64,000 nucleotides of DNA, taken from NCBI RefSeq assembly GCF_022867805.1, contig NZ_JALIFO010000004.1:45549-109548 (forward strand), in the 5' to 3' direction. Below, piece by piece: positions 16,679-25,177 of the stretch; the first letter of the stretch is position 1; every line of letters begins with the position of its first letter. The stretch comes from Cuneatibacter sp. NSJ-177 (GTDB taxonomy: Bacteria; Bacillota; Clostridia; Lachnospirales; Lachnospiraceae). The notes under the pieces are model-generated. The model made no database searches. It saw only the letters and a program-made list of their open reading frames with translations, and had not been told where the DNA came from. A program made the translations under genes and the position numbers.

Positions 16679-17173
16679 CTATTCTTTTTCGGCGCCCTTG
16701 GCGCACAAGGTCCGGATATCTTTTATCAAGTTTTGTATCAACCGCACCATAGACAGGAGAAATCCCAAGAGCGGGGACACGTACACCAGAGCAATGGGGG
16801 CTTGCAAAGCAGGCATCGCCTGATTCGCGTCCGCGGCTCGTTGGAAAAACTCATAGGCGTAGGGCGTCATATGGATAAAATACGCAAACAGTAGCGCATA
16901 CACGACCAGGTTCATGATCAGCTGCCCCTTCTTCGGCAGGAAACCCACCACCTGATCGATCCGGATTGCAATGTTTGTTTTTAAACAATAGCTAATGCTG
17001 ATAAAGCCGGACCAGACAAACATGTAACGGGCCAACTCCTCCGACCAGCTCAACGGGGTATTCAGTACGAACCGGAAAATGATTTGCAAGGTTAATGCAA
17101 ACACCATCACAATCAGAAAAACCAGGAGCAGACATTTTTCCAGATTCTCATCAAGCCAGCGCAATACTTTCAT
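16679..17173 (-). CDS. dctQ: TRAP transporter small permease (DctQ), system 1
   Basis: The 164-residue protein has four hydrophobic helices and the DctQ signature PLSWSEELARYMFVWSGF plus a conserved charged segment after helix two. It bridges DctP and DctM. The ribosome site is AGAGGAGGAGA. It lies 24 bases after the URO-D methyltransferase gene and 6-12 bases before dctM, which makes the transporter part of the methyltransferase operon. Confidence 0.93.
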   Translation of the reverse strand: MKVLRWLDENLEKCLLLVFLIVMVFALTLQIIFRFVLNTPLSWSEELARYMFVWSGFISISYCLKTNIAIRIDQVVGFLPKKGQLIMNLVVYALLFAYFIHMTPYAYEFFQRAADANQAMPALQAPIALVYVSPLLGFLLSMVRLIQNLIKDIRTLCAKGAEKE

Positions 17174-17197
17174 CCTTCTCCTCCTCTCTTTTTCTTC

Positions 17198-18427
17198 TCA
17201 AACTTCACCTGCCTCCAGCTTTTCCCGGTATTTTTTCGCCTGATCAAAAATCGCGACGATCTTTTCCGGAGGTACATCGGCCTGGAAATTATGAATCTGG
17301 GAAAAAACATAGTTCCCGCCCTTGGAGAAAATCTCCAGCAGATGCCTGGCGTGTTCCTCCACCTCCTCGACGGTGGTTAAGTTCGCCAGATTCTGAGTAT
17401 CGGTTCCGCCTCCCCAGAAAATAATATCTTTCCCGTAGGTCTCCTTCAGTCGTTCCGGATCCATGCCCTTGGCGCTGATCTGCACCGGATTCAACAGGTC
17501 CACGCCCGCATCGATCAGTTCTGGAATCACGTCGAAGATAGCTCCGCAGCAATGGAACAGGATGCGGATATGGGGGTAATTCTGATGAATATAGTCCCAC
17601 ATCTGTTTTTCATAGGGCTTGATCATCTCCTTATACATTGGCACGGAAATCTGAAGGGTCTGTTGAGTGCCAATATCATCGCAGAACCAGATCACATCCA
17701 GCTTTTCTCCGGCCCTGCTCAAAATCCCTTCCAGATTGTGGAGATACGCGTCTGTTACCATCTGGAAATACGCGTGCATCAGCTCTTTTTCGATCGCCAG
17801 CTTGCAGTAAAATTCTTCAAAACCAAAATCCCTCTGAGCCTGCTCGATCAGCTGACCGGCAAAGAGCAGTACCACCGCCTTATCCGTGTTTTGATACAAA
17901 TCCTCAATCTGATTCGCCGTATATTCTATGTCTTCATCACTCATACGGACAGCCGGATGTACCAGCCGCAGATCCTCCACTTCCTCTGCATCTTCCAGCG
18001 GATGGCGGATAATGTCGAAATAAAGCCCCCCTTTCGGCATACGGGCATAACGCTCCCCGTCCATCTCTACATAAAGGCTTCCGTCTTCGGTTCGGATCGG
18101 TTGAAACTCCGCCGGATAGTAACAGGGAGTTCCGTCGTGGAGAGTGCCGGGACGCCACTCTTTCTGGTCCAAATTAAACCGATAACGAGGTCTCTGGGCA
18201 TGGACAAAATCTCCGCCCAGACGGTCGATCACTTCAACATCCATCAAGGGGATGAACTGGAACAAATCATAAATCTTGATCGGTTTCTCTTCCATTCCCA
18301 GATACTTCAACAGATTCGCATAGGCGTAAGCGCTCATATTATCATTGGCCATGCCGCCGATACTGATGGCAAAGCTGTTTTTCAGCTCGCCGCGGAACAT
18401 TTTTTGTACTCGCTCTCTTGATGTCAT
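17198..18427 (-). CDS. URO-D-family methyltransferase I of a corrinoid demethylase system
   Basis: The 409-residue protein belongs to the URO-D methyltransferase group (MtvB/OdmB/MtoB-like). The zinc-type motif ILFHCCGAIFDVIPELIDAGVD (about 295-315) and SQIHNFQADVPPEKI near the end are typical. In known acetogen O-demethylases this subunit takes a methyl group from a methoxy-aromatic substrate and passes it to the corrinoid protein, here encoded immediately upstream at 18491. The next genes are a TRAP transporter. The ATG at 18427 has better spacing from AAGGAGA than the ATG at 18433. The exact methyl donor is inferred. Confidence 0.88.
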   Translation of the reverse strand: MTSRERVQKMFRGELKNSFAISIGGMANDNMSAYAYANLLKYLGMEEKPIKIYDLFQFIPLMDVEVIDRLGGDFVHAQRPRYRFNLDQKEWRPGTLHDGTPCYYPAEFQPIRTEDGSLYVEMDGERYARMPKGGLYFDIIRHPLEDAEEVEDLRLVHPAVRMSDEDIEYTANQIEDLYQNTDKAVVLLFAGQLIEQAQRDFGFEEFYCKLAIEKELMHAYFQMVTDAYLHNLEGILSRAGEKLDVIWFCDDIGTQQTLQISVPMYKEMIKPYEKQMWDYIHQNYPHIRILFHCCGAIFDVIPELIDAGVDLLNPVQISAKGMDPERLKETYGKDIIFWGGGTDTQNLANLTTVEEVEEHARHLLEIFSKGGNYVFSQIHNFQADVPPEKIVAIFDQAKKYREKLEAGEV

Positions 18428-18490
18428 ATACATTCTCCTTTATATCGCAGCGGAAATCATCAATTCGTTCTCACCAATCATTTCATCATT

Positions 18491-19126
18491 TTAATGCTGT
18501 ACCGCTTTTCTGGCCGCCTGGGCCGCCGATGCGGCGTCCGCGGTATAAATGTCCGCTCCGATCTCGTTGGCAAAAGCTTGAGTCACCGGAGCTCCTCCCA
18601 CCATGATCTGAAAACGGCTGCGGCAATCCATGGCATTCAGAGCTTCCACGCTGTCTTTCAGCGCCGGCATCGTCGTCGTCAGGAGAGCAGAAAGACCCAC
18701 CAGATCCACATCCGGCGCCGAGGCCGCCGCCACAAAATCCGCGATAGGAACATCCACTCCCAAGTCCACAACCTCAAAACCTGCGCTTTCTATCATCAAA
18801 ATCACCAAATTTTTTCCGATATCATGGAGATCTCCCGCCACAGTGCCCATCACCATTTTGCCGCGGACCGTACTGCTCTCACCTCCCAGATAAGGCTTCA
18901 GCACTTCGACGCCTGCCTTCATGGCCCTTGCAGCCACCAGCATCTCCGGCACATAGATCTGCTCCAGCCGGAACCTCTCCCCCACCTCATTCATGGCCTG
19001 GATCATTCCCTCATTCAAAATCACTTCCGGGGCAATTCCTTCCTCCAGGGCCTGCTGTACCAGACCGGGAACCTGTTTTTTCTTGCCTGCGGATACCGCG
19101 GCAAAGATTTCTTCAATTTTAGACAT
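18491..19126 (-). CDS. Corrinoid (B12-binding) methyl carrier protein 1
   Basis: The 211-residue protein has the two-part layout of MtaC/MtvC-type carriers. An N-terminal helical cap (about 1-85) is followed by a Rossmann cobalamin domain with DLHDIGKN (axial His101), GLSALLTTTMPALK and MVGGAPVT. It carries the methyl group as methyl-cob(III)amide between methyltransferase I (17198) and methyltransferase II (19155). The ribosome site is AAGGAGGAGATAG. A second, similar but distinct carrier lies at 20238. Accidental oxidation of its cobalt would require an activator; the protein at 12224 is a candidate. Confidence 0.95.
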   Translation of the reverse strand: MSKIEEIFAAVSAGKKKQVPGLVQQALEEGIAPEVILNEGMIQAMNEVGERFRLEQIYVPEMLVAARAMKAGVEVLKPYLGGESSTVRGKMVMGTVAGDLHDIGKNLVILMIESAGFEVVDLGVDVPIADFVAAASAPDVDLVGLSALLTTTMPALKDSVEALNAMDCRSRFQIMVGGAPVTQAFANEIGADIYTADAASAAQAARKAVQH

Positions 19127-19154
19127 TCCTATCTCCTCCTTTTCCCTCTTTTAT

Positions 19155-19967
19155 CTATCGAACCGGCCCGATCAGACCGTCCCGATAGGCCCCGATATAT
19201 TCCATACAGTAATCATCCATTCCCAAAAGCGCTTCCGTCGCATAAACCAATCCCAGCAGGTCCCGATTCGTCGGATCTAAAATTCCACTGTCCAGTCCGG
19301 CGTTCATCGCCAAAACCAAAAAACCCTGGTTAATCAATTTGCGGGCGGGCAGGTTAAAAGAAATATTGCTGACCGCAGCTGTGATATGAATCTCCGGATA
19401 CCGCTCTCTGACCGTCCGGATGACTTCGATATTCGTCGCAATACCGTCCTCTGAGGTGCAAAGCATCTCTACCAAAGGATCAATATGGATCCTGCCGGGG
19501 GCAATTTGATATTCTTCCGCTTTCTTCATGATTTTATCAAAGACCCGAAGACGGTCCGCCGCACATTTTGGAATTCCGGTGTCATCGCTGAGCAAAGCAA
19601 TGACCTGCCATTCTTGATTTGCTTCCTGTGCCATGATTGGAAAAATTGTATCCAGCTTACTCCCCTCACCGGAGACTGAATTAAACAATCCTGGCTTTCG
19701 GCAAAAACGGTACGCTTCCGCCAGAACCGCCGCGCTGGGACTGTCGACAGAAATCGGGAGATCCGTGACATCCTGAATGCAATCTATCATCCAGTGAAGC
19801 GTCTCGACCTCTTCTGCTTCCGGAACCGACGCGCAGCAGTCGATGAACGTAGCATTGGCTTCCGCCTGCATCCTGGCACGGTTTTTGATGAACTCCCCAT
19901 CTCTGCGGGCAATTGCCTCTGCCACCGCTGGAATGGAACCATTGATTTTTTCTCCGATAAGAATCAT
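19155..19967 (-). CDS. Methyltetrahydrofolate-type methyltransferase II (pterin-binding DHPS fold)
   Basis: The 270-residue protein is a pterin-binding TIM barrel of the AcsE/MetH-folate/MtvA type: MILIGEKINGSIP, EANATFIDCCAS, LPISVDSPS, GLFNSVSGEGSK, ALLSDDTGIP and ITAAVSNISFNLPAR. It would pass the methyl group from the corrinoid protein to tetrahydrofolate, feeding the methyl branch. ATG 19967 follows GAGGTGAATCC; the longer frame upstream is rejected. It is the first gene after a gap of about 270 bases that holds a stem-loop and a -10 element, and the operon continues to dctP at 14219. Confidence 0.92.
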   Translation of the reverse strand: MILIGEKINGSIPAVAEAIARRDGEFIKNRARMQAEANATFIDCCASVPEAEEVETLHWMIDCIQDVTDLPISVDSPSAAVLAEAYRFCRKPGLFNSVSGEGSKLDTIFPIMAQEANQEWQVIALLSDDTGIPKCAADRLRVFDKIMKKAEEYQIAPGRIHIDPLVEMLCTSEDGIATNIEVIRTVRERYPEIHITAAVSNISFNLPARKLINQGFLVLAMNAGLDSGILDPTNRDLLGLVYATEALLGMDDYCMEYIGAYRDGLIGPVR

Positions 19968-20014
19968 AGGATTCACCTCATATATTAGCTTGACAATAAC
20001 CATATCTGTTTTTT

Positions 20015-20020
20015 ATTATA
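20015..20020 (-). promoter_or_regulatory. Possible internal promoter (-10) for methyltransferase operon
   Basis: TATAAT on the minus strand, about 48 bases before the ATG at 19967. No good -35 is seen, so an activator such as the PocR/AraC protein would be needed. Confidence 0.4.
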
Positions 20021-20172
20021 AGATAGTTGTGGCTTTTTTCCAGGAAAATCTTGTTTCTTTTGGTAATATTCCCGGTATCTTTTTTAAGAAAAATTTTGTT
20101 TTACAAGAGGTTGCCGGATCAGGAAAATAAAGGTTTAGGCTGTATTGCAGCAGTAAAAAATTTTGCCAACAG

Positions 20173-20215
20173 CAAAGAGGAGGCAAGCGCTTGACAGGCG
20201 CCCGTCTCCTCTTTG
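20173..20215 (-). terminator. Stem-loop after corrinoid protein 2 gene
   Basis: CAAAGAGGAG (20173-20182) pairs perfectly with CTCCTCTTTG (20206-20215), with extra pairing inside the loop. On the minus strand no immediate T tract follows, but AAAATTTTTT comes shortly after. It may be a partial terminator splitting the regulatory and catalytic halves of the cluster. Confidence 0.45.
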
Positions 20216-20237
20216 TCCTTTTGTCTACTTTCTGATT

Positions 20238-20879
20238 TTATTTTTCTCCCTCATCATACAAAACCGCATACTGGGACGCCTCCATCGCATCCTCCGTATA
20301 ACAGTCCGCCCCAATCTTTTCGCAAAACTGCTGGGTGACCGGCGCACCTCCAATCATGATTTTCACTTGCTGCCTCAATCCTGCCTTTTCAAATGCCTTG
20401 ATCACAGCCTTTAACTCATTCATGGTGGTTGACAGCAACGCGGAACAGCAGATCAGCGTACAGTGGTGTTCTTGAGAAGCTTCCACAAAGCGTTCCGGCG
20501 CTACATCATTCCCCAGGTCAATGATCTGAAACCCCTGGCATTCCATCATCAGTTTGACCAAATTTTTTCCAATATCGTGAATATCCCCTTGTACCGTGCC
20601 TACGCAGATCTTTCCCCTAGGCTCTTTTGTCTTGTCGTAAAATGGTTTCAACACCCGGATTCCCGTATTCATGGCTCTGGCCGCCAGGAGTACTTCTGGA
20701 ATCCCCACCTCGCTCTCCCGGAACTGTTTTCCAATGTGGTCCAGTCCTCGAAGCAGCCCTTCCTTTAAAATCTGGTCCGGCGAAGTTCCCTCCTCTATCG
20801 CCGCCAAAACCTTTTTCTTCACCTGAACCGCATGTCCCAACTCCAGCTCCTCAGAAATTTCATGAAGCAGCTTCATCAT
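20238..20879 (-). CDS. Corrinoid (B12-binding) methyl carrier protein 2
   Basis: This is a 213-residue paralogue of the carrier at 18491, with the same helical cap and cobalamin motifs GDIHDIGKN, CSALLSTTMNELK and MIGGAPVT, but clearly diverged. Its ATG overlaps the stop of the AraC-like regulator as ATGA, so regulator and carrier are co-translated. A carrier coupled to a regulator, and separated from the methyltransferases by a stem-loop, may serve a different substrate branch or have a sensing role. That last point is speculation. Confidence 0.93.
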   Translation of the reverse strand: MMKLLHEISEELELGHAVQVKKKVLAAIEEGTSPDQILKEGLLRGLDHIGKQFRESEVGIPEVLLAARAMNTGIRVLKPFYDKTKEPRGKICVGTVQGDIHDIGKNLVKLMMECQGFQIIDLGNDVAPERFVEASQEHHCTLICCSALLSTTMNELKAVIKAFEKAGLRQQVKIMIGGAPVTQQFCEKIGADCYTEDAMEASQYAVLYDEGEK

Positions 20880-22158
20880 CCACACCTTCTTCCCATGGAT
20901 TCTTTATAAGCATTCGGCAGCATTCCCGTCGCCCGTTTAAATACCTTGGTAAAATAGCTTTGGTCGTCAAATCCGACCCGAATCGCTACGTCGCTGATTT
21001 TGAGATTTCGGTTCAACAACATCCCCTTACTTTTTTCAATCCGGATATGGTTCAGGTAAAAATTAAAGGTCTGTCCAGTCTCCTCCCGGAATATTTTGCT
21101 GAAATAGGATTCCGACAGATATACGTGCCCGGCCACATCTTTCAGCGTAATCCGCTCCGCATAGTTATCATTCATAAACTGCAGAGCCTGAAGGATAATA
21201 TTTTTATGCTTTTTTTCATATGTACCAGAATCAGGTCCATATATTGTCGCATCGCATCATGGATCCAGACACAAATCTCCTGGGCGTCGCGCAAATACGG
21301 CATCTGTTGTCCAAACTGATGATCCAGCATAAAAACATGCTCCAGATCCGCGCCGCCCTCGATGGCAGATTGGGAGATCAAAAACAGCAGGCGGTGGATT
21401 CTGGATTTTGCATGGGAGAAAGAAGCGCCAAAACAGAAAATAATATATCCCAACAATTCATCTAATAATTTTTGCGCCCGGCCGGCTTCCTGATGAGAAA
21501 TGCAGTAAGAAAGTTCATATTCACGCTCCAAGGGATACGGCGGCCTCTGATCCACATGTTTTAGCTGGTAAACCACCTCGTTAATCTCACCTTGAATCCG
21601 GTCGGAACGCTGCCGCTCCAACAACTGGTTCGTATAAGTGATATCGTTCATGAAGCCCACGGACATAAACAAAAGATTGGACAGAGCGTTAACCTCTTTG
21701 GGAGGGACCACAGATATATTTTTTACGACCCGAACCGCCTCATCCAAACTTGCCCCGTGGATTTGCAGCCGGTCTTCTAAGTCTAAGGCGATATAGTCCT
21801 CATAGTCTACCATTAATACCGGCCCGGCGATGATTTTTGCCGCACTCCCCTCCGGCCCCACGATCGGGGAGACAAAACAGGTCAATCCCATTGGGCAGTA
21901 GTAAATATACTTGCCTCCAAACCGCTCCGCCTCAGCCATTCCATGTTGCTGCGCGTTAAAGCATACGCTGTGGTCCATTCCCAGGACGCGGCAAAGTTCA
22001 CAGCTGGCGCAGCCATACCCCAGCTCATAGAGAATACCTCCCTCTTGATCCGCAATCGTGCATCCCAGATGGGAAGCCCCGTTGAAGGATCGGATAAAGT
22101 CGCGGGCCATATCGAAGTCAATCCGCTTCATACAAGTAATCTCATCTCTTGAATTCAC
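20876..22158 (-). pseudogene. PocR/AraC-type regulator interrupted by a frameshift at an A7 run
   Basis: Two overlapping frames together encode one protein of about 427 residues. The N-terminal part (GTG start 22158, after AGGAGTGCT) is a PocR sensory domain with a Cys cluster CASCELCRVLGMDHSVC and YYCPMGLTCFVSPI. The C-terminal part is an AraC double helix-turn-helix with DVAGHVYLSESYFSKIFREETG and DVAIRVGFDDQSYFTKVFKRATG. The break is at ATG followed by AAAAAAA and GC near 21213. One extra A, or a -1 ribosomal shift there, restores KHKNIILQAL and joins the halves. It could be a sequencing error, a phase-variable run, programmed frameshifting or a true lesion. It probably regulates the demethylase genes that follow. 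Confidence 0.85.
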
Positions 22159-22203
22159 ACAGCACTCCTATTCTCTCTTGGTATATTCGACCTGTCTACC
22201 GAC

Positions 22204-22212
22204 ATTATACCA
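22204..22212 (-). promoter_or_regulatory. Extended -10 promoter for PocR/AraC gene
   Basis: TGGTATAAT on the minus strand, about 46 bases before the GTG start at 22158. No strong -35. Confidence 0.5.
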
Positions 22213-22345
22213 TGATCCCCTCTCGATTGTGGTAATTTTCTCTTCCTTTTAGAAAAAATCCAGCTTTTGACAGCTGACAAATGCTGGAAGGCGAATAGGC
22301 GATTCTTGCAGTTTAACCTTTCTTCTGTTTCTTCAGCGTTCTGTC

Positions 22346-22374
22346 TTGACGTTTAAGTTCTAATTATGTAAAAT
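22346..22374 (+). promoter_or_regulatory. Sigma-70-type promoter for immunity-like gene
   Basis: TTGACG (22346-22351), a 17-base spacer and TAAAAT (22369-22374), 55 bases before the ATG at 22430. Confidence 0.65.
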
Positions 22375-22429
22375 AAATGTCACTCTATGTTCATCCACAC
22401 ACTACCCATTATCCAGGCGGAGGACTGCA

Positions 22430-22963
22430 ATGGCAAAAAAACAGTTAAGAAAAATGTTGTGTGATCTCCAATCTCAGGAGTGCATCGACTTGATGCGCCT
22501 GATTGAGACCCAGAGTAAATCCACTCTGGCTGCCTGGGCGATTTCCTATGCGAAGGAAAATTATCTAACTATATATGAAGAAGAATATCCCGGGGATCTC
22601 CGCCTGCGGGAGGGGATTTCTGCCTGCGAGGACTATCTGCGCGGCGGCCGGAGGCTGACGGAAATCAAGCCTGTCTTAAAAGAAGCGGCGGAAATTGCCC
22701 GGAATCTCGCAGACCAGCCGGTGGCGCAGGCCGCCGCCCGCGCGGTCGCCACTGCCTGCGCTGCAATACAGACCCCTACCAACGCGCTGGGATTTCTGTT
22801 CTACGGTGCTGCGGCTTCCGCCTATCACACCGCAGGACTGACACAGAATGCCGAATGCTATGACCGCATGGCTCTTAACGAATTCATAAAAGCCTTTCAG
22901 TCCTTGCAGCAGGTTTCTTTCCCCGATGAGCCGAATCCCGCCAAAATTAAATGGAATTGCTGA
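22430..22963 (+). CDS. Imm-5-like putative immunity protein
   Basis: The 177-residue soluble alpha-helical protein resembles the Imm-5-like immunity domain: LAAWAISYAKENYLTIYEEEYPGDLRLREGI, then AAEIARNLADQPVAQAAARAVATACA and NALGFLFYGAAASAYHTAG. Such proteins are predicted to neutralise polymorphic toxins, but stand-alone copies without a toxin are common, and none is seen next to it here. It has its own promoter, ribosome site GGAGGACTGC and terminator. Antitoxin function is inferred from family only. Confidence 0.7.
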   Translation: MAKKQLRKMLCDLQSQECIDLMRLIETQSKSTLAAWAISYAKENYLTIYEEEYPGDLRLREGISACEDYLRGGRRLTEIKPVLKEAAEIARNLADQPVAQAAARAVATACAAIQTPTNALGFLFYGAAASAYHTAGLTQNAECYDRMALNEFIKAFQSLQQVSFPDEPNPAKIKWNC

Positions 22964-22966
22964 TCT

Positions 22967-23010
22967 AAAAGCGCCCCGAACGGCCGATTATCCGTCCAGG
23001 CGCTTTTTGT
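22967..23010 (+). terminator. Terminator of immunity-like gene
   Basis: AAAAGCGCC (22967-22975) pairs with GGCGCTTTT (22999-23007) and is followed by TTGTTT, directly after the stop codon. Confidence 0.75.
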
Positions 23011-23074
23011 TTGGAAATCGTTGTAGTTTTCGCTGCTGAAACCGTAGTATATCGATAAGGGAAGAAAGGAGGCG

Positions 23075-23233
23075 GTGCAGTTGATTGAGGATGAAAAAAT
23101 CATTGATTTGTTATTCGAACGTTCCGAGCAAGCCTTATGGGAGCTGGATCAGAAATACGGGAATCTCTGCCACAGTCTCTCCTATCGCATCGTGAACAGC
23201 AGGCGGGATGCGGAGGAGGATTTCTCAGAGGTC
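23075..23233 (+). pseudogene. Truncated N-terminus of a sigma-70-family (ECF-like) factor
   Basis: About 50 residues match the start of clostridial ECF-like sigma factors: EDEKIIDLLFERSEQALWELDQKYG, LCHSLSYRIVNSRRDAEED. A ribosome site AGAAAGGAGG precedes it. Similarity stops inside region 2, where the family goes on to a DAYL..W motif. The frame then runs antisense through the end of the convergent peroxiredoxin gene. The rest of the gene is missing, so this is a deletion remnant that cannot make a working sigma factor. Confidence 0.75.
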
Positions 23234-23240
23234 CCGCCGT

Positions 23241-23777
23241 CTACAGCAGGTTCAGCAGTTCTTCGTTCGCGGGCACGTCGATGCTCTCCACGCCGTACCA
23301 GGCGTACCGGATCGTCTGATCCCCCGCGAGGACAAAGGTGGCCGGAGACTGGGCTTCATTGCCTTCGTTTTTTCCGTGCCGGATGCCAAGGGCCCGCGCC
23401 TCCTGCACTCGCTTTTCCAGCTCCGCCGAGCGGATATCCGGATGAGGATTAGAACCGATCTCACAGGCCTGATAGAGCTCCTGCTTCGGGTCGCAGATGA
23501 TGGTATACGGAAAATAATCCTCGGCGCTCTGCTCCCTCAAGGTCTCCGGCTCGCTCTGAAGCACAACAAAGACCTTTGCGCCCTTCGCTGCAAATTTCGG
23601 ATAGTCCTGGATCAGCCGGTGCATCTCCAGTTGGCAGGTGGAGCAGCCGTAATAGCGCAGAAACATCAGAACGCAAGGCCTCCCTTCCGTCTCCTGATAA
23701 AAGTCCAGATTCTCGTTCCACGGACTGTTAAAGGTAAAATCGAACATCTTCATGCCTGCTTCATATTTTTGACCCAT
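23241..23777 (-). CDS. Peroxiredoxin/AhpC-TSA-like thioredoxin-fold protein
   Basis: The 178-residue protein has a thioredoxin fold with GRPCVLMFLRYYGCSTCQLEMHRL, giving a CxxC redox pair, then VVLQSEPETLREQ and SPATFVLAGDQTIRYAWYG. It would reduce peroxides or serve as a thiol reductase with unknown partner. ATG 23777 follows AAAGGATGGAG; the longer frame upstream lacks family similarity. Its 3' end abuts the sigma-factor remnant, so the deletion that made the remnant ended a few bases from this stop codon. Confidence 0.82.
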   Translation of the reverse strand: MGQKYEAGMKMFDFTFNSPWNENLDFYQETEGRPCVLMFLRYYGCSTCQLEMHRLIQDYPKFAAKGAKVFVVLQSEPETLREQSAEDYFPYTIICDPKQELYQACEIGSNPHPDIRSAELEKRVQEARALGIRHGKNEGNEAQSPATFVLAGDQTIRYAWYGVESIDVPANEELLNLL

Positions 23778-23986
23778 GTTACTCCATCCTTTCTGCTCAT
23801 CCATGTTATCATGCCAGCGAAACAATTTCTACCATATATAATGACTACATTGCCGGCCTTATGAGCATTGTATCACAACCGCCGGCCCGTGGAAAGCGTT
23901 TCCGGAATGGATCCGAATAGCCGCTCCCTCACGGGCCGTCCGGCCATGACAAATGGACTGGATCGGATTCCTTCAACCCGGAGGGG

Positions 23987-25159
23987 TTATCTCCTTGCCT
24001 CCACTGCCTTTGCCAGGTTTTCCAAAGCCTCTTTCAGCAAAACGCGGGGGCAGGCAATGTTGGCGCGCATATAACCAGAGCCGCCCTCGCCGAATTCATA
24101 GCCGGGGTCAAAGGCGATCTTCGCCTCTTTGATACAGAACTGCTCCAGCTCCTTATCCTCCATGCCCAGCGCGTGAAAATCCATCCAGACCAGATAAGTC
24201 CCTTCCGGCGGGATAATCGGAATCTGCGGCAACCGTTCCTTCATAAATTCCAGCATGTAATCCAGATTTCCCTGCAGATATGTCTTCAACTCTTCCAGCC
24301 ACGGCTCCCCATAACGATAGGCCGCCTCGGTGGCCACCAGGCCAAAGACATTGCCGGAGCCCACATTATATTTATTTAAGGTGGCGGTAAACGCTTTTCT
24401 CAGCTTTTCGTTGGGAATAATAATGTTGGATGTTTTCAGTCCAGCCAGGTTAAAGGTCTTGCTGGCCGCGTTGCAGAGGATCAGATTTTCTTCCACTTCC
24501 GGCCCCAGGGTGCCGAAACAGGTATGATGCGCGCCCTGAAACAGCAGATCCGCATGGATTTCATCGGACACAATCAAAATATGGTGCTCCAGGCAGAGAT
24601 CCGCCAGCTCTTTTAATTCCTCGCGGGTCCACACACGGCCCACCGGGTTGTGAGGGCTGCACAAGAAGATCATCTTAACTTTATCATCCAGCTGCGCCTT
24701 CAGGCCTGCAAGGTCCATCCGGTAGGCGCCGTCCACCAATTTCAGCGGATTGTCCAGCACCCTGCGGCCCCCGTTTTTCACGGCGCGGGCGAAAGGATAA
24801 TACACCGGGCTCTGAACGATCACCGCATCCCCAGGCTCCGTAAAGGTATCAATCAGAAAACTAAGCGCGCTGACCACGCCGGGACAATGGCAGATCCACT
24901 CCCGTTCGATTTTCCAGCCGTGCCGGCGTTCCATCCATCCGGCCACCGCTTCAGAATAGGAATCCGGCATGCCGGTGTAGCCGAAAATCCCATGATCCGC
25001 CCGCGTTTTGATTGCTTCTACGATCTCCTCCGCAGTCGGAAAATCCATGTCTGCGATCCACATCGGCGCCACGTCGCGGCTGCCGAACATTTCCTCGCAG
25101 GCATCCCATTTTTTGCTGTTAAAACCCAAACGGTTTACTACTTGATCAAAATTTCTCAT
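23987..25159 (-). CDS. PatB/MalY-type PLP-dependent C-S lyase/aminotransferase
   Basis: The 390-residue fold-type I PLP enzyme belongs to the MalY/PatB group: WIADMDFPTAEEIVEAI, GYTGMPDSY, LCSPHNPVGRVWT, VSDEIHADLLF and the PLP lysine in NAASKTFNLAGLKTSN. The group cleaves C-S bonds of cystathionine-like amino acids, giving pyruvate, ammonia and a thiol. ATG 25159 follows TTGGAGAGTAAG; a TTG five codons earlier is the alternative. It lies 18 bases after the AGCS symporter gene, so import and cleavage of the same amino acid is likely. The sigma-54 element at 26713 should drive both. Confidence 0.9.
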   Translation of the reverse strand: MRNFDQVVNRLGFNSKKWDACEEMFGSRDVAPMWIADMDFPTAEEIVEAIKTRADHGIFGYTGMPDSYSEAVAGWMERRHGWKIEREWICHCPGVVSALSFLIDTFTEPGDAVIVQSPVYYPFARAVKNGGRRVLDNPLKLVDGAYRMDLAGLKAQLDDKVKMIFLCSPHNPVGRVWTREELKELADLCLEHHILIVSDEIHADLLFQGAHHTCFGTLGPEVEENLILCNAASKTFNLAGLKTSNIIIPNEKLRKAFTATLNKYNVGSGNVFGLVATEAAYRYGEPWLEELKTYLQGNLDYMLEFMKERLPQIPIIPPEGTYLVWMDFHALGMEDKELEQFCIKEAKIAFDPGYEFGEGGSGYMRANIACPRVLLKEALENLAKAVEARR

Positions 25160-25177
25160 TTTCTTACTCTCCAAAAC

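Noticed and set aside
19866..19884. TGGCACGGTTTTTGAT as another sigma-54 promoter
   Set aside because: The -12 GC is missing (GA instead) and it lies inside the methyltransferase II gene.
22159..22429. Cobalamin riboswitch before the PocR/AraC gene or the immunity gene
   Set aside because: A CCAGC/GCTGG hairpin is present near 22260, but no B12-box or other conserved core could be found, and it lies upstream of both promoters.
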